NCBI GenBank assembly: GCA_013823505.1
Contig: PNMH01000001.1
Coordinates: forward strand, 1-64,000
Direction of reading: 5' to 3'
DNA from: Polaromonas sp.
GTDB lineage: Bacteria; Pseudomonadota; Gammaproteobacteria; Burkholderiales; Burkholderiaceae
Length of the DNA stretch: 64,000 nt
Shown: piece by piece, positions 8,620 through 19,750 of the stretch
How the letters are laid out: each line of letters begins with the position of its first letter
Position numbering within the stretch: the first letter of the stretch is position 1
Notes under the pieces: generated by a model
Told to the model about the DNA's origin: nothing
Databases searched by the model: none
Seen by the model: the letters and a program-made list of their open reading frames with translations, nothing else
Program-made: the position numbers and the translations under genes

Positions 8620-9954
8620 TCATCGGTCGAGCGCGGGGCGCTTGGGGTTGAAAGTCCAGTTCGGGATCAGGTACTGCATGGCCATGGCGTCGTCGCGGGA
8701 ACCCAGGCCGTGTTGCAGGTAGAGCTGGTGGGCTTTCTCGACCTCGGCCATGTCGAGCTCCACGCCCAGGCCCGGCGCCTTGGGCACCTGCACATGCCCG
8801 CCCACGATTCTGAGCGGATCTTTCGTGAGGCGCTGGCCGTCCTGCCATATCCAGTGGGTGTCGATGGCCGTGACCTTGCCGGGCGCGGCGGCGGCCACGT
8901 GGGTGAACATGGCCAGCGACACGTCGAAGTGGTTGTTGGAATGCGAGCCCCAGGTCAGGCCCCAGTCGCGGCAGGTCTGCGCCACGCGCACGCTGCCAGC
9001 CATGGTCCAGAAATGCGGGTCGGCCAGCGGGATGTCGACCGATTGCAGCGAGAGCGCGTGCGTGAGCTGGCGCCAGTCGGTGGCGACCATGTTGGTGGCC
9101 GTGGGCAGGCCGGTGGCGCGGCGGAACTCGGCCATCACTTCGCGGCCTGAAAAACCGTCTTCGGCGCCACAGGGGTCTTCGGCGTAGGCGACCACGCCGC
9201 GCATGCGCTGGCCCAGCCGGATGGCGTCCTTGAGCAACCAGCCCCCGTTGGGGTCCAGCGTCACGCGCGCGTCGGGAAAACGTTCGTGCAGCGCGGTCAC
9301 CGCGTCCACCTCTTCGTCGCCGCGCAGCACGCCACCCTTGAGCTTGAAGTCGTTGAAGCCGTAACGCTCGCGCGCCGCATCGGCCAGGCGCACCACGGCC
9401 TCAGGCGTCATGGCGGCCTCGTGCCGAAGGCGGCTCCACGCGTTGTCGGCGTCGGGTTCACTGGCGTAAGGCAGGTTGGTCTTGGCCTTGTCGCCCACGA
9501 AGAACAGGTAGCCCAGCATCTCCACGGCGTCTCGCTGCTGGCCTTCGCCGAGCAGGGCCGCCACCGGCACCCCCAGGTGCTGGCCCATCAGATCGAGCAG
9601 GGCCGACTCCACCGCGGTCACGGCGTGGATGGTGGTGCGCAAATCGAAGGTCTGCAGCCCTCGCCCGCCCGAGTCGCGGTCGGCAAAGCGGGTGTGCAGC
9701 TCGCGCAGCAGGCGCTGGTGGTCGCCGATGGACTGGCCCACCACGAGCGCCGCGGCGTCTTCCAGCGTCTGGCGGATCTTCTCGCCGCCGGGCACCTCGC
9801 CCACGCCGGTGTGGCCGGCGCTGTCGGTGAGGATGAGCAGGTTGCGGGTGAAGAACGGGGCGTGCGCACCGCTGAGGTTGAGCAGCATGCCGTCACGCCC
9901 GGCGACGGGGATGACGCGCAGGGCGGTGACGCGGGGCGTGGCGGAAGTCGGCAT
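8620..9954 (-). CDS. gudD: glucarate dehydratase (enolase superfamily)
   Basis: 444 residues, close to the usual length. The N-terminal capping domain is followed by an enolase-superfamily barrel with catalytic KLKGG near 205-209, metal-ligand region DPNGGW near 236-241 and the HSNNH base near 339-343. It dehydrates D-glucarate (and L-idarate) to 5-keto-4-deoxyglucarate. It sits 4 bp after the Bug-type binding-protein gene in one operon. The three GGTACCGGTACC palindromes nearby suggest control by the adjacent LacI protein. Confidence 0.93.
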   Translation of the reverse strand: MPTSATPRVTALRVIPVAGRDGMLLNLSGAHAPFFTRNLLILTDSAGHTGVGEVPGGEKIRQTLEDAAALVVGQSIGDHQRLLRELHTRFADRDSGGRGLQTFDLRTTIHAVTAVESALLDLMGQHLGVPVAALLGEGQQRDAVEMLGYLFFVGDKAKTNLPYASEPDADNAWSRLRHEAAMTPEAVVRLADAARERYGFNDFKLKGGVLRGDEEVDAVTALHERFPDARVTLDPNGGWLLKDAIRLGQRMRGVVAYAEDPCGAEDGFSGREVMAEFRRATGLPTATNMVATDWRQLTHALSLQSVDIPLADPHFWTMAGSVRVAQTCRDWGLTWGSHSNNHFDVSLAMFTHVAAAAPGKVTAIDTHWIWQDGQRLTKDPLRIVGGHVQVPKAPGLGVELDMAEVEKAHQLYLQHGLGSRDDAMAMQYLIPNWTFNPKRPALDR

Positions 9955-9958
9955 GAGA

Positions 9959-10909
9959 TCAGTCGGCCTTGATGTTGCGGGTCTCGATGAGCTTTTTCCA
10001 ACGCGCGAATTCGGTGGCCTGGAAGGCGGTGAACTGCTCCGGTGTGTTGGCCACGATCTCGAAGCCGAGGTCGAGCAGCTTGGGCTTCACGGTCGGGTCG
10101 TTGAGGGTCTCCACGATGGCGGTGTGCAGTTTCGCTTTCACGTCGGCGGGAATGCCCTTGGGTGCGGCCACGGCCTGCCACGAGTTCACGTTGGCGTCCT
10201 TGATGCCCAGCTCGTCGAGCGTGGGCACGGTCGGCAGCAGCGGTGAGCGTTTGGCGCTGGTGATCGAGAGCGCGCGCAGCTTGCCGGCGGTGATCTGCGG
10301 CATGGCGGTGTTGATGTTCATGAACGACGACTCCACCTGGTTGCCGAGCAGGTCGGTCATCACCGGACCACCGCCCTTGTAGGGCACGTGCACGCCGCTG
10401 GTGCCGGTTTGCTGCCAATAGAGTTCGGCCGTGAGGTGGTCGCTGCTGCCGTTGCCCGAAGACGCAAAGGTCATCTTGCCGGGGTTGGCTTTTTGGTAGG
10501 CGATCACGTCGGCCATGGTCTTGTGCGGCGAGACGGCAGGGACCACGAGCACGTTGGGCGCCTGCACGGCCACGGTGATGAGGTCAAAGTCCTTGGTGGC
10601 GTCGTAGGTCACCTTGGTCAGGTGGGGCGCGATCACGAACGGGCCGAGGGAGGAGACGAAGAGGGTGTGGCCGTCGGGTGCGGATCGGACGACCTGCGCG
10701 GCACCGATGGTGCCGGTGGCGCCGGCCTTGTTCTCGACCACAAAGGTGCCGCCGAGTTTTTCCTGCAGCTTGCCTTGCAGGGTGCGGGCGATCAGGTCGG
10801 TCGAGCCGCCGGGCGGGAAGGGCACGACGATGGTGACGGTCTTGTCGGGCCAGGCCAGGGCGCCGGTCACGGCCATGGATGCGCCGAGTGCGCACAACAG
10901 TTTCTTCAT
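9959..10909 (-). CDS. Bug/TctC-family periplasmic binding protein of the aldarate operon
   Basis: 316 residues: a signal peptide (about 1-19, ending ALA), then a Bug-type binding protein with the typical start [19 protein letters not shown] and the [12 protein letters not shown] block. By context it would bind glucarate or galactarate for a tripartite (TctABC-like) transporter, but no tctA/tctB genes are nearby, as is common for Bug proteins. The start at 10909 is fixed by the strong AAGGAGA site and the signal peptide. It is the first gene of the operon; two perfect operator palindromes lie 50-93 bp upstream of the start. Confidence 0.92.
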   Translation of the reverse strand: MKKLLCALGASMAVTGALAWPDKTVTIVVPFPPGGSTDLIARTLQGKLQEKLGGTFVVENKAGATGTIGAAQVVRSAPDGHTLFVSSLGPFVIAPHLTKVTYDATKDFDLITVAVQAPNVLVVPAVSPHKTMADVIAYQKANPGKMTFASSGNGSSDHLTAELYWQQTGTSGVHVPYKGGGPVMTDLLGNQVESSFMNINTAMPQITAGKLRALSITSAKRSPLLPTVPTLDELGIKDANVNSWQAVAAPKGIPADVKAKLHTAIVETLNDPTVKPKLLDLGFEIVANTPEQFTAFQATEFARWKKLIETRNIKAD

Positions 10910-10959
10910 TGCTTGTCTCCTTCTTTGGGTGGGGTCGGCTGGCGTGGCCGCTTCGGTTT

Positions 10960-10971
10960 GGTACCGGTACC
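10960..10971. promoter_or_regulatory. LacI-type operator O1
   Basis: GGTACCGGTACC, a perfect 12-bp palindrome with the central C-G step typical of LacI-family operators. It lies 51 bp before the binding-protein gene. Confidence 0.75.
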
Positions 10972-10990
10972 GATGTTTTCCGGGTTGCAT

Positions 10991-11002
10991 GGTACCGGTA
11001 CC
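10991..11002. promoter_or_regulatory. LacI-type operator O2
   Basis: A second identical GGTACCGGTACC palindrome (14-bp TGGTACCGGTACCA with flanks). Its centre is 31 bp, about three helical turns, from O1, so two dimers could bind the same face. Confidence 0.75.
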
Positions 11003-11062
11003 AATTGGTGGCGTCAACGGTTGTTGGTCGGTTGGGGCTGGGTTGTGTGCCTGTACCTCGCG

Positions 11063-11162
11063 GGCTCGTGAGCGCTTGGCGCTCTGCTCCGCGAATGTCC
11101 CCCGGGGCCTGCGGCCCCTCCTCCTTTATTTCGCTGCGCAGAGCGCCAAGCGCTCACGAGCC
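11063..11162 (+). repeat. palindromic repeat element, copy 1
   Basis: A 100-bp imperfect palindrome. The outer arms 11063-11086 and 11139-11162 are perfect 24-bp inverted repeats (starting GGCTCGTGAGCGC). They enclose a core with an inner hairpin GGGGCC-TGC-GGCCCC at 11104-11118 and the stretch CTTTATTTCGCTGCG. Copy 2 carries the same core in the opposite orientation but with unrelated outer arms. Together the two copies fill most of the 426-bp gene-free gap between the binding-protein and LacI genes. Confidence 0.75.
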
Positions 11163-11207
11163 TGAAGCAGTGCTGGCGTGAGATCTGACGAGTGGCAACG
11201 AGGTCAT

Positions 11208-11297
11208 CGGCGGCCACGGGGCACGGCGCAGCGAAATAAAGGAGGAGGGGCCAAAGGCCCCGGAGGACATTCGCGGAGCCGTGCCCCGTGGTCGCCG
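11208..11297 (-). repeat. palindromic repeat element, copy 2
   Basis: The same core as copy 1 read on the reverse strand (CTTTATTTCGCTGC, inner hairpin GGGGCC-AAA-GGCCCC on the + strand). Its outer arms 11208-11227 and 11278-11297 match each other at 19 of 20 positions (centred on CACGGGGCACGGC) but share no sequence with the arms of copy 1. Confidence 0.75.
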
Positions 11298-11335
11298 AGG
11301 ACCGGACCAGCCGAAGAAAAACACCGGGAGAAAAA

Positions 11336-12364
11336 TCAGGAAGTCTCCCGCTCAACGATGGAGAACCCCACATCCACCACCCGCTGCGCCACCTCGCGCC
11401 CCTCGGCCCGATCGATCAGGCTGCGCGCCGCCAGGCGGCCGATCTCCACACCGTTGATGTGCACCGTGCTGAGTGCAGGCGCCATGTCGGCGGCGAACGG
11501 CACGTCGCCGAAGCCCAGGACCGTCAGCTGCCCGGGGACCTCGATGCCGCGCACCCGCGCCTCGGTCAACACGCCCAGGGCCAACAGGTCCGAGCTGCAG
11601 AACACGGCGTCCACGTCGGGCGCTTGCGCCAGCAACTGACCCAGCGCATTGCGCCCGCTCTGCAAGGAGCGCGAGGCACCCACATTGACCACGGTCACAG
11701 GCGCCAGACCGGCGCGCACCACCGCTTCGTTGAACGCGCTGGCGCGGCGGTCGGCACGCTCGTCTTCGGCGCGGATCAAGGCCAGCCTGCGGCGGCCTTT
11801 GGTGATCAGAAAACGCGCCACCTCGCGCCCGATGTCAGCGTGTGAAAAGCCCACCAGCATGTCGATCGGGGTGGGCGTGAGGTCCCAGGTTTCGACCACC
11901 GGAATGCCCGAGGCCATGAGCCGCGTTCGGCCCAGACCCGGGTGCAGGATGCCGGTGAGGAAGATGCCGTCAGGGCGGCGGCCGATGATGGCTTCGAGCA
12001 GCGACTCCTCGCGGCTGGCCGAGTAACCCGACTGCCCCAGCATCAGCTGGTAACCCGCGTCGAACAGCGTGTCGTTGAGCGCCTCGATGGTCGGCATGAA
12101 GACCGACATCACCGTGCTCGGCACCACCGCCGCAATCAGGCGGCTGCGCGAAGATGCTAGCCCACCGGCCATGCGGTTGGGCACATAGCCGGTTTTCTGC
12201 ACGGCATCGAGCACCTTCTGGCGCACGTCCACCGACACCTGTTCCGGCGTGTTGAGCACGCGCGAGGCGGTGATGGGCGCCACGCCGGCGAGCTTGGCCA
12301 CGTCGCGCAGGGTGATGGCGCCGCTGCCTCGCCGCGCGCGACGGGAGTTGTCGGTTTCTTTCAT
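11336..12364 (-). CDS. LacI-family regulator of aldarate catabolism
   Basis: 342 residues. The N-terminal LacI helix-turn-helix (about 18-45: ITLRDVAKLAGVAP, hinge ASRVLN) is followed by a periplasmic-binding-like effector domain. The start at 12364 puts MKETDNS just before the DNA-binding domain; reading further upstream would translate the operator itself. It diverges from garD, and the operator at 12390-12401 lies between the two starts. Repression of itself, garD and the Bug-gudD-garL-garR operon, released by an aldarate or pathway intermediate, is the natural inference. Confidence 0.9.
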   Translation of the reverse strand: MKETDNSRRARRGSGAITLRDVAKLAGVAPITASRVLNTPEQVSVDVRQKVLDAVQKTGYVPNRMAGGLASSRSRLIAAVVPSTVMSVFMPTIEALNDTLFDAGYQLMLGQSGYSASREESLLEAIIGRRPDGIFLTGILHPGLGRTRLMASGIPVVETWDLTPTPIDMLVGFSHADIGREVARFLITKGRRRLALIRAEDERADRRASAFNEAVVRAGLAPVTVVNVGASRSLQSGRNALGQLLAQAPDVDAVFCSSDLLALGVLTEARVRGIEVPGQLTVLGFGDVPFAADMAPALSTVHINGVEIGRLAARSLIDRAEGREVAQRVVDVGFSIVERETS

Positions 12365-12389
12365 TTGAGGCTTAATCGGAGCTTGAAAT

Positions 12390-12401
12390 GGTACCGGTAC
12401 C
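12390..12401. promoter_or_regulatory. LacI-type operator O3
   Basis: The third identical GGTACCGGTACC palindrome, in the 107-bp gap between the divergent LacI and garD genes. Its flanks (ATGGTACCGGTACCAA) extend the match to O2. Confidence 0.75.
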
Positions 12402-12471
12402 AAATGCATGACGATCGTATGCCGAAATGGCCACCGACGCACGCTGAACCCAGCAATCTTAGGAGACAGGG

Positions 12472-14073
12472 ATGTCACAAGCCCTCCAAACACCTCTTGC
12501 AGCGCCCCCGGCGGCACGCATCCTCGCGCCGCTGACCATCCGCATGCACGCCAGCGACAACGTGGCCATCGTTGCCAACGACGGTGGCTTGCCCGCCGGC
12601 ACCGCACTGCCTGGCGGCCTGGTGCTGCGCGACAAGGTGCCGCAAGGCCACAAGGTGGCGTTGGTCGATCTGCCGCAGGGCGCGGTGGTGCTGCGCTACG
12701 GCGTGCCCATTGGCCATGCGCTGGCCGACATCGCCGCCGGCAGCTGGGTGCACGAGCGCCTGCTGCAGATGCCCGATGCACGGGGTCTGGAGAACCTTCC
12801 GATGGCGACCGTGAAGGCCGAGCCGCTGCCGCCGCTGGAGGGTTACACCTTCGAGGGCTACCGCAACGCGGACGGCTCGGTCGGCACGCGCAACATCCTC
12901 GCCATCACCCAGACCGTGCAGTGCGTGGCCGGCGTCACCAGCTTCGCGGTGCAGCGCATCAAGGCCGAACTGCTGTCGCGTTTTCCCAACGTGGACGACG
13001 TGGTGGCACTCGAACACGGCTACGGCTGCGGCGTGGCCATCGACGCGCCCGACGCGATCATTCCCATCCGCACGCTGCGCCACATCAGCCTGAACCCCAA
13101 CTTCGGCGGCGAGGTGATGGTGGTGAGCCTGGGCTGCGAGAAGCTGCAGCCCGAGCGGTTACTGCCGCCGGGCAGCATCCCCATTGCTGATCAGCGCGGC
13201 GCAGCGCCCGACCTGGACGTGATTTGTCTTCAAGACGATGCCCACGTGGGCTTCATGAGCATGGTCGACTCCATCGTTCGCCAGGCCGAAGAACACCTGC
13301 AGCGCCTGAACGCGCGTCGCCGCGAAACGGTGCCCGCCAGTGAACTCGTGGTGGGCGTGCAGTGCGGCGGCAGCGACGCGTTCAGCGGCGTCACCGCCAA
13401 CCCCGCTGTGGGTTTCTGCACCGACCTGCTGGTGCGCGCCGGCGCCAGCGTCATGTTTTCCGAGACCACCGAGGTGCGCGACGGCATTGCCCAGCTCACC
13501 GCGCGCGCCACCACGCCCGAGGTGGCTCAGGCCATGGTGCGCGAGATGGCCTGGTATGACGCTTACCTGCAGCGCGGCAGCGTGGACCGCAGCGCCAACA
13601 CCACGCCCGGCAACAAGAAGGGCGGGCTGTCCAACATCGTCGAGAAGGCCATGGGCTCGATCGTGAAGTCGGGCAGTGCGCCGATTGCCAACGTGCTCGC
13701 GCCCGGCGAGAAGCTGAAAGCCAAGGGCCTGACCTACGCCGCCACGCCCGCGAGCGATTTCATCTGCGGCACGCTGCAGCTGGCCGCCGGCATGAACCTG
13801 CACGTGTTCACCACCGGGCGCGGCACGCCGTATGGCCTGGCCGCCGTGCCGGTGATCAAGGTCGCCACGCGCAGCGACCTGGCGCGGCGCTGGCATGACC
13901 TCATGGACATCAACGCCGGCACAATCGCCGACGGCTCGGCCAGCATCGAGGACGTGGGCTGGGAGATGTTCCACCTCATGCTCGATGTGGCCAGCGGCCG
14001 CAAGAAGACCTGGGCCGAGCACTGGAAGCTGCACAACGCCCTGGTGCTGTTCAACCCCGCGCCGGTCACCTGA
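12472..14073 (+). CDS. garD: galactarate dehydratase (UxaA family)
   Basis: 533 residues, the usual length for galactarate dehydratases. The N-terminal SAF-like domain (about 15-100) precedes the UxaA catalytic domain, with EHGYGCGVA near 180-188, [10 protein letters not shown] near 222-231 and [13 protein letters not shown] near 295-307. It dehydrates galactarate to 5-keto-4-deoxyglucarate, which feeds the same aldolase as gudD. It has an AGGAGA site and is divergent from the LacI gene, with one operator between. Its 3' end overlaps the converging HlyD-type gene by 8 bp. Confidence 0.93.
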   Translation: MSQALQTPLAAPPAARILAPLTIRMHASDNVAIVANDGGLPAGTALPGGLVLRDKVPQGHKVALVDLPQGAVVLRYGVPIGHALADIAAGSWVHERLLQMPDARGLENLPMATVKAEPLPPLEGYTFEGYRNADGSVGTRNILAITQTVQCVAGVTSFAVQRIKAELLSRFPNVDDVVALEHGYGCGVAIDAPDAIIPIRTLRHISLNPNFGGEVMVVSLGCEKLQPERLLPPGSIPIADQRGAAPDLDVICLQDDAHVGFMSMVDSIVRQAEEHLQRLNARRRETVPASELVVGVQCGGSDAFSGVTANPAVGFCTDLLVRAGASVMFSETTEVRDGIAQLTARATTPEVAQAMVREMAWYDAYLQRGSVDRSANTTPGNKKGGLSNIVEKAMGSIVKSGSAPIANVLAPGEKLKAKGLTYAATPASDFICGTLQLAAGMNLHVFTTGRGTPYGLAAVPVIKVATRSDLARRWHDLMDINAGTIADGSASIEDVGWEMFHLMLDVASGRKKTWAEHWKLHNALVLFNPAPVT

Positions 14074-15289
14074 CCTTCACGGCCTGGCCGTCGGTGATGG
14101 TGCTGCCCGGGTAGAGCAACACGCGATCCCCTTCGCGCAAGCCGCCGTTTTCCGAAGCGATCCAGGCCACGTCGGCGTTGCGCTCGCGCAGCGTCACGGC
14201 GCGGGCCACGGCGCGTTTCCCTTCGACCACGAACACCCGCCACGCCGCGCCGTCGCGCACCAGGGCGGCGCTGGGCACGAGCAGGGCGCTTTCCTGCGCC
14301 GAGACGGTGATGCGCGCGTCGACCCGAAAGCCATCGCCCAGCCGCTGCGTCCCTGGTGCGGAGGTGTCCAGGTCCACGATCACGTTCACCCGCTGTTCCT
14401 CGATGCCCAGGGCCGACACCTTGGTGAAGGCCACGGGCTCGATGCGCACCACATGGCCCGGCAGCGCGGGTGCGCCGGTGGTGAGCGTGAGGCTCACGGG
14501 CGCACCCGGCGTGATCTGCTGCACTTCGCTGGAGAGCACGTCGACCACGGCTTCCACCGCCGCGATGTCGCCGATCTCCAGCAGATGCTGGCCCGCGGTC
14601 ACGGGGGAGGCGCTGTCCAGGTGCAGTTTGATCACCTGGCCGTTGACCGGACTCTTGAGCGTCCAAAGCCCTTCCACGCGAGCACCCGCGCCTGGCTCCG
14701 AGCGCGCCAGCGCGGCTTGTGCTTCGGCCAGCGCGAACTCGGCTGCGCGCACTTCGGCGCGCCCGGCGTCCAGCGCCTGCTGCGCCGAGCGACGGGCCAG
14801 CACGGCCGCATCGCGCGCCGAGGGCGCAATGAAGTTCTCGCGCGCGAGTTTCTGCGCCCGCTCGGCTTCCAGGCTGGCCTGGGCCAGCGCGGTGTCCAGG
14901 CGCTGCAGCTGTGCGTTGGTGGCGCGGCGCGCCGCGTCGGCACTGCCCACGCGCTGCTGCAACACCAGCCGCGTGCGGGCGTCGATCATCTGCGGTGCCA
15001 CCGGGGTCAGCGTGGCCACCACGTCGCCCGCGCGCACGGCGTCGCCCACCTTGAGCGTGGGCCGCGCGAGTTCGGCCTGGGTGGGCGCCGAGATCAGGTA
15101 GCGGTGCTTCAGGCGCAACTGGCCGTCTTCTTCGATCGCCTGCTCAAAGCGGCCGGTGGTGACCGGCGCCACCTCCACGAGCAGGGGGCGTGGCTGGAAG
15201 GCCCACCAGGCGAGGGCGCTGACCAGCAGGGCAGCGATCACCCAGGGTGCCCAGCGGCGCCAGCGGTTGTTGTGATTCAGGGTGTTCAT
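14066..15289 (-). CDS. HlyD/RND-type periplasmic adaptor of an ABC exporter
   Basis: 407 residues. An N-terminal membrane anchor (about 14-31) is followed by a lipoyl/barrel-sandwich half, an alanine-rich coiled coil (about 105-200), the second half and C-terminal beta-barrel domains. This is the MacA-like adaptor layout. It starts inside the permease stop (ATGA overlap), so it is translationally coupled as the third gene of an ATPase-permease-adaptor operon. It would bridge the inner-membrane pump to an outer-membrane channel; the substrate is unknown. Confidence 0.88.
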   Translation of the reverse strand: MNTLNHNNRWRRWAPWVIAALLVSALAWWAFQPRPLLVEVAPVTTGRFEQAIEEDGQLRLKHRYLISAPTQAELARPTLKVGDAVRAGDVVATLTPVAPQMIDARTRLVLQQRVGSADAARRATNAQLQRLDTALAQASLEAERAQKLARENFIAPSARDAAVLARRSAQQALDAGRAEVRAAEFALAEAQAALARSEPGAGARVEGLWTLKSPVNGQVIKLHLDSASPVTAGQHLLEIGDIAAVEAVVDVLSSEVQQITPGAPVSLTLTTGAPALPGHVVRIEPVAFTKVSALGIEEQRVNVIVDLDTSAPGTQRLGDGFRVDARITVSAQESALLVPSAALVRDGAAWRVFVVEGKRAVARAVTLRERNADVAWIASENGGLREGDRVLLYPGSTITDGQAVKVR

Positions 15290-17655
15290 TCGCGGACTTT
15301 CAAAACAGCGACCAGGTCGAGCCGGTCGATCTGGCGGCGCACCAGCAAGGCGCTCACCACTCCGGCGGCCAGCACGATGAGTGCGGCCCAGGCGTAGGTG
15401 GCGGGTTCGATCACCACCGGGAAATCGATGTTGTCGGAGGACATGAGGCGCATGAGCAGCGAGGCCAGCGCCCAGCCCGCCACCGCGCCCAGCGGCAGGG
15501 CCAGCAGCAGCTCGGCCCCGAGCTCGCCCAGCAGGAGCACCGAGACTTCGGCGCGCGTCATCCCCAGCACGCGCAGGCTGGCGAGTTCCCAGGCCCGTTC
15601 CGAGAGCGTGATGCGCGCGGCGTTGTAAACAATGCCCACCGCCATGGCCACGGCGAACAGCGTGAGGATGGTGCTGAACACGCCCATGTTGCGCGAGGTG
15701 GTCTCGTTGAAGCTGGCCATGGAGCCCGCCTTGTCGAACACCGAGTTGATCACCGGTGCGCGTTTGACCGCTGCCCAGAATGCCGTCATGGCCATCGGGT
15801 CCACCCTCAACGCGGCCTCGGCCACGCCGGAACCGTCGCGCGCCAATGCATTCATGGCGTCCAGGTTCATGAATGCCTGCTTGCCCATCATGGTGTGAAC
15901 GACGTCCACCACCTGCACCGTGGTGCGGCGCTGGTGCCACAGGCGGAACTCGACTTCCACGCGGTCGCCCACGCGCGCACCCACCGCGTCGGCCAGCAGC
16001 GCCGACATCACCAGGCCGCTGGCGGGCAGGGCGACATGGCCCCGCGCATCGTCCACCGCGCGCAGCAGTTGCGCACCGTCGATCAGGCCGGTGAGCGCGG
16101 CGTCTTCGCTGCGGCCGAGCTTGCGCACCCGCACCGGCTCGCTGCGGTAGGGCTCGGCGCTCATCACGCCGGGCAGGCGCTGCAGGTCCTGCACCACCGA
16201 GAGCGGCACCGGGCGGTGAAAGCTCACCAGCACATCGCCCTGCTGCACCTGGCGGAACTGCACGTCGACGATGTGGGCGATGGCGTCCAGCCAGAACGCG
16301 CCCGAGATCTGCAGCGCCACCGACATCGCGATGCCGGTCACGGTGAAGGCCGCGCGCAGCGGGCGGCGTTCAAAGTTGCGGATCACCATGAGAGCGCCGG
16401 TGCTCACGCGCCGGCCCAGCCCGAGCCGCTCGATCAGCGTCTGCCGGTAGCTGGGTGGGGCCGGGGGCTGCATGGCCTGCGCGGGCCGCAGGTTCACCAC
16501 GGTGCGGATCGCCGTCCAGGTACCCGCCGCCGCCGCGGCGAACGCCAGCGCCGTGGAGGCCGCCACCAGCCACGGGGTGGTGACGTAGGCGAGGTGATTG
16601 AAGCGGAACACCTCGTCGTACAGACCCAGCATCAGCTGCCCGATGACCAGACTCAGGCCCAGCCCCGCCACCACGCCCAGGCCGGCGATCACCATGGAGA
16701 GCTTGATGTAGTGCCAGGCGATGGCACCGTCGCTGTAGCCCAGCGCCTTGAGCGCGGCGATCTGGCTGCGCTGCGTGGCCACCTGGCGACTGATCACCAC
16801 GTTGAGGATGAACATGGCGACCGCCAGAAAGATGGACGGCAGCACCGTGCCCATGACCTTGAGCTGCGAGAGCTCGTCGGCCACGATCTTGGCCGAGAGC
16901 TGCTTGTCGCGGCCCACCGCGCCCAGCGTGCCGTAGGCGTCGAGCAGGCGGTCCGCCTGTTCGATCACGGCGGGACTGGATGCGCTGGCGTCCAGCCGAA
17001 GCGAGGCCTGGTTGAACGCTCCCTGCAGGTCGAAGGCGTGCGCCATGCGCTCGCTGTCGATCCACCAGATGCCGAAGGTCTGGTCGTCGGGTGCGCCGCC
17101 GCGCGAGGCGAACACGTATTCGGGCGAAATGGCGGTGCCCACCAGATGCACCGGCTCCAGCCGGCCGTTGAGGATGGCGTTGACGCGGTCGCCGGCCTTG
17201 AGGCCACGCGCTGCCGCAAACCGGTCGCTCACGACCGCTTCGAGTGCGCGCCCGCGCTCGGGCCAGCGGCCGCTGCGCAAGGTGAGCGCGTTCAGCCCCT
17301 GGCGCTGGGCGTGCACGCGGGCCATGTCCAGGCCGATGAATCGGCCGGTCACTGGCGCCTGTGCCTCGGGCAGCGCGATCTGGGCGTCCATCACCACGTC
17401 GAGCTTGACCTCGGCCACGCCGGGGATGGCGGCCAGGCGCGCGCCCAGTTGCACCGGCGCGCGCTTGACGCTGGCAAACACGTCGGCGAGGCGGTTGTCG
17501 CGGTAGAAGCTGTCGCGCGAACCCTTGAGCGACTCGTGCACCGAGAACATGCCCACGAAACCGGCCACACCGATGGCCACCACCACCGCGATGGTGACCA
17601 CCTGCGCGCGCAGGCGCTGGAGGTCGCGCCAGAGCTTGGTGTCCAGGGCTTTCAT
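15286..17655 (-). CDS. FtsX/MacB-type ABC exporter permease
   Basis: 789 residues with two FtsX-type modules. One N-terminal helix (about 17-38) and a large extracytoplasmic domain are followed by a helix cluster near 265-385. The pattern then repeats with a helix near 430-450, another periplasmic domain and three C-terminal helices near 660-775. This double layout is typical of the long lipoprotein- or peptide-type exporter permeases. It lies 7 bp after the ATPase gene and overlaps the adaptor gene by 4 bp. Substrate unknown. Confidence 0.9.
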   Translation of the reverse strand: MKALDTKLWRDLQRLRAQVVTIAVVVAIGVAGFVGMFSVHESLKGSRDSFYRDNRLADVFASVKRAPVQLGARLAAIPGVAEVKLDVVMDAQIALPEAQAPVTGRFIGLDMARVHAQRQGLNALTLRSGRWPERGRALEAVVSDRFAAARGLKAGDRVNAILNGRLEPVHLVGTAISPEYVFASRGGAPDDQTFGIWWIDSERMAHAFDLQGAFNQASLRLDASASSPAVIEQADRLLDAYGTLGAVGRDKQLSAKIVADELSQLKVMGTVLPSIFLAVAMFILNVVISRQVATQRSQIAALKALGYSDGAIAWHYIKLSMVIAGLGVVAGLGLSLVIGQLMLGLYDEVFRFNHLAYVTTPWLVAASTALAFAAAAAGTWTAIRTVVNLRPAQAMQPPAPPSYRQTLIERLGLGRRVSTGALMVIRNFERRPLRAAFTVTGIAMSVALQISGAFWLDAIAHIVDVQFRQVQQGDVLVSFHRPVPLSVVQDLQRLPGVMSAEPYRSEPVRVRKLGRSEDAALTGLIDGAQLLRAVDDARGHVALPASGLVMSALLADAVGARVGDRVEVEFRLWHQRRTTVQVVDVVHTMMGKQAFMNLDAMNALARDGSGVAEAALRVDPMAMTAFWAAVKRAPVINSVFDKAGSMASFNETTSRNMGVFSTILTLFAVAMAVGIVYNAARITLSERAWELASLRVLGMTRAEVSVLLLGELGAELLLALPLGAVAGWALASLLMRLMSSDNIDFPVVIEPATYAWAALIVLAAGVVSALLVRRQIDRLDLVAVLKVRE

Positions 17656-17662
17656 GGTGGCC

Positions 17663-18400
<738 letters not shown>

Positions 18401-18459
18401 CGGTGGGGTGGGGCGAAAAATGCCTGCACCCATTCGACCACCCGGCACCCCATTCAACC

Positions 18460-18473
18460 TTGACGCGGGTCAA
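18460..18473. promoter_or_regulatory. FNR/DNR-like palindrome between divergent exporters
   Basis: TTGACGCGGGTCAA is a perfect inverted repeat (TTGAC-N4-GTCAA) resembling Fnr/Anr/Dnr boxes (TTGAT-N4-ATCAA). It lies between the ABC operon (start 18400) and the MFS gene (start 18518). The site match is clear but binding is inference. Confidence 0.4.
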
Positions 18474-18517
18474 GTCATGGGCGTTGACTTAGACTCCCGC
18501 CTCCCCCTGGGTCCCTC

Positions 18518-19750
18518 ATGTCCGCTGCCACCACCTCCACCCCTTCCCACGGCCCGCTGATCGCCAACCTGATCGCGCAGCTGGCCTTTGGCCTGCTGGC
18601 CATGACCATCTGCCTGCCGTCCATGCAGGAGTGGGGCGCCATCTTCGGGTCCGACCAGGCGAGCGTGCAGCTCACTTTCAGCGGTTTTGTGGTCGCCTAT
18701 GGCAGCTTGCAGCTGCTCTACGGCCCTTGGTCCGACCGGCTCGGGCGCAAGAAGGTGCTGATGTTCGGCGTGGCGCTGGCCGGGCTGGGCTCGGTGCTGG
18801 CGGCCCTGTCACCGAGCCTGGCGTGGCTCACGGCCGCCCGCGTGCTCCAGGGCGCGGGCTGCGCGGCCGGCATGGTGGTTGGCCGCGCCATGGTGCAAGA
18901 CCTCTTCACCGGCGCCGAGCGCACGCGTGTGATGGCCTACGTGGGCATGGCCATGGGTTTGATTCCGCCCACGGCCACCATCCTGGGCGGGCAGATCCAT
19001 GTGCGCCTGGGCTGGGAGGCCAACTTCGTGCTCATCGCCGTGCTGGCCGTGGTGCTGCTGGTGGCTGCGTGGAAAGGTTTGCCCGACCACCCACCGTCAA
19101 CCACCGTGCAGCCCCACTGGCTGGGCGCCATGCTGGCGTCCTACGCCCGGCTGGCCCGTGAGCCCTCGTTCCTGCTGTATGTGCTCATCCTCGCCATGGC
19201 CACCGCCACCTTCTATGCCTTCCTGGCGGGTGCGCCCATCGTGCTCGGCAGCTATGGCGTGGGGCCGGCGGGCATCGGGTACTACATCATGGTGGTGCCC
19301 CTGTCCTACATCGTGGGCAACTTCCTCACCACCCGCCTGGTGCACCGCACGGGTGATCGCGCCATGATGATGGCGGGTCAGCTGTTTTCGGTGGGCGGCA
19401 TCGTGCTCATGCTCGTGCTGGCGCTGGCCAACGTGGACACTCCGCTGGCTTTCGCCTTGCCGCTCATGTTGCTGGGTCTGGGCAACGGTTTCCTGGTGCC
19501 CCCGGCCCTCACCGGCACGGTCGGGCTGCTGCCGGCGCTGGCCGGCTCGGCCGCCGCGGTGGCGGGTGTGGCGCAGCAGTTCATGGGCGCGCTGGGCGGC
19601 TACGCCGTGGGCCTCGTGCCCCACGACGGCGCGGTGAACCTGGGCTGGCTGATGCTGGTTCTGTGCAGTGCTGGGCTGGTGGCGCAGGTGTTGCTGAGCC
19701 GCCGTCCCGGTGCCAAACCCGCGCCGGTGCGTTCAGACCCGCTCCCCTAG
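18518..19750 (+). CDS. Bcr/CflA-type MFS drug exporter
   Basis: 410 residues with about 12 membrane helices. The MFS motif A between helices 2 and 3 is present (GPWSDRLGRKKVL near 69-81), and RVLQGAGCAAGMVVGRAMVQD near helix 4 is the Bcr/CflA signature. It is a proton-driven exporter of small hydrophobic compounds; the substrate cannot be deduced. It is divergent from the ABC exporter operon. Its stop overlaps the stop of the converging SRAP gene by 4 bp. Confidence 0.9.
   Translation: MSAATTSTPSHGPLIANLIAQLAFGLLAMTICLPSMQEWGAIFGSDQASVQLTFSGFVVAYGSLQLLYGPWSDRLGRKKVLMFGVALAGLGSVLAALSPSLAWLTAARVLQGAGCAAGMVVGRAMVQDLFTGAERTRVMAYVGMAMGLIPPTATILGGQIHVRLGWEANFVLIAVLAVVLLVAAWKGLPDHPPSTTVQPHWLGAMLASYARLAREPSFLLYVLILAMATATFYAFLAGAPIVLGSYGVGPAGIGYYIMVVPLSYIVGNFLTTRLVHRTGDRAMMMAGQLFSVGGIVLMLVLALANVDTPLAFALPLMLLGLGNGFLVPPALTGTVGLLPALAGSAAAVAGVAQQFMGALGGYAVGLVPHDGAVNLGWLMLVLCSAGLVAQVLLSRRPGAKPAPVRSDPLP

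Noticed and set aside
11014..11373. small reverse-strand frame across the palindromic repeats
   Set aside because: It is made of repeat sequence and palindromes and has no protein-like features.
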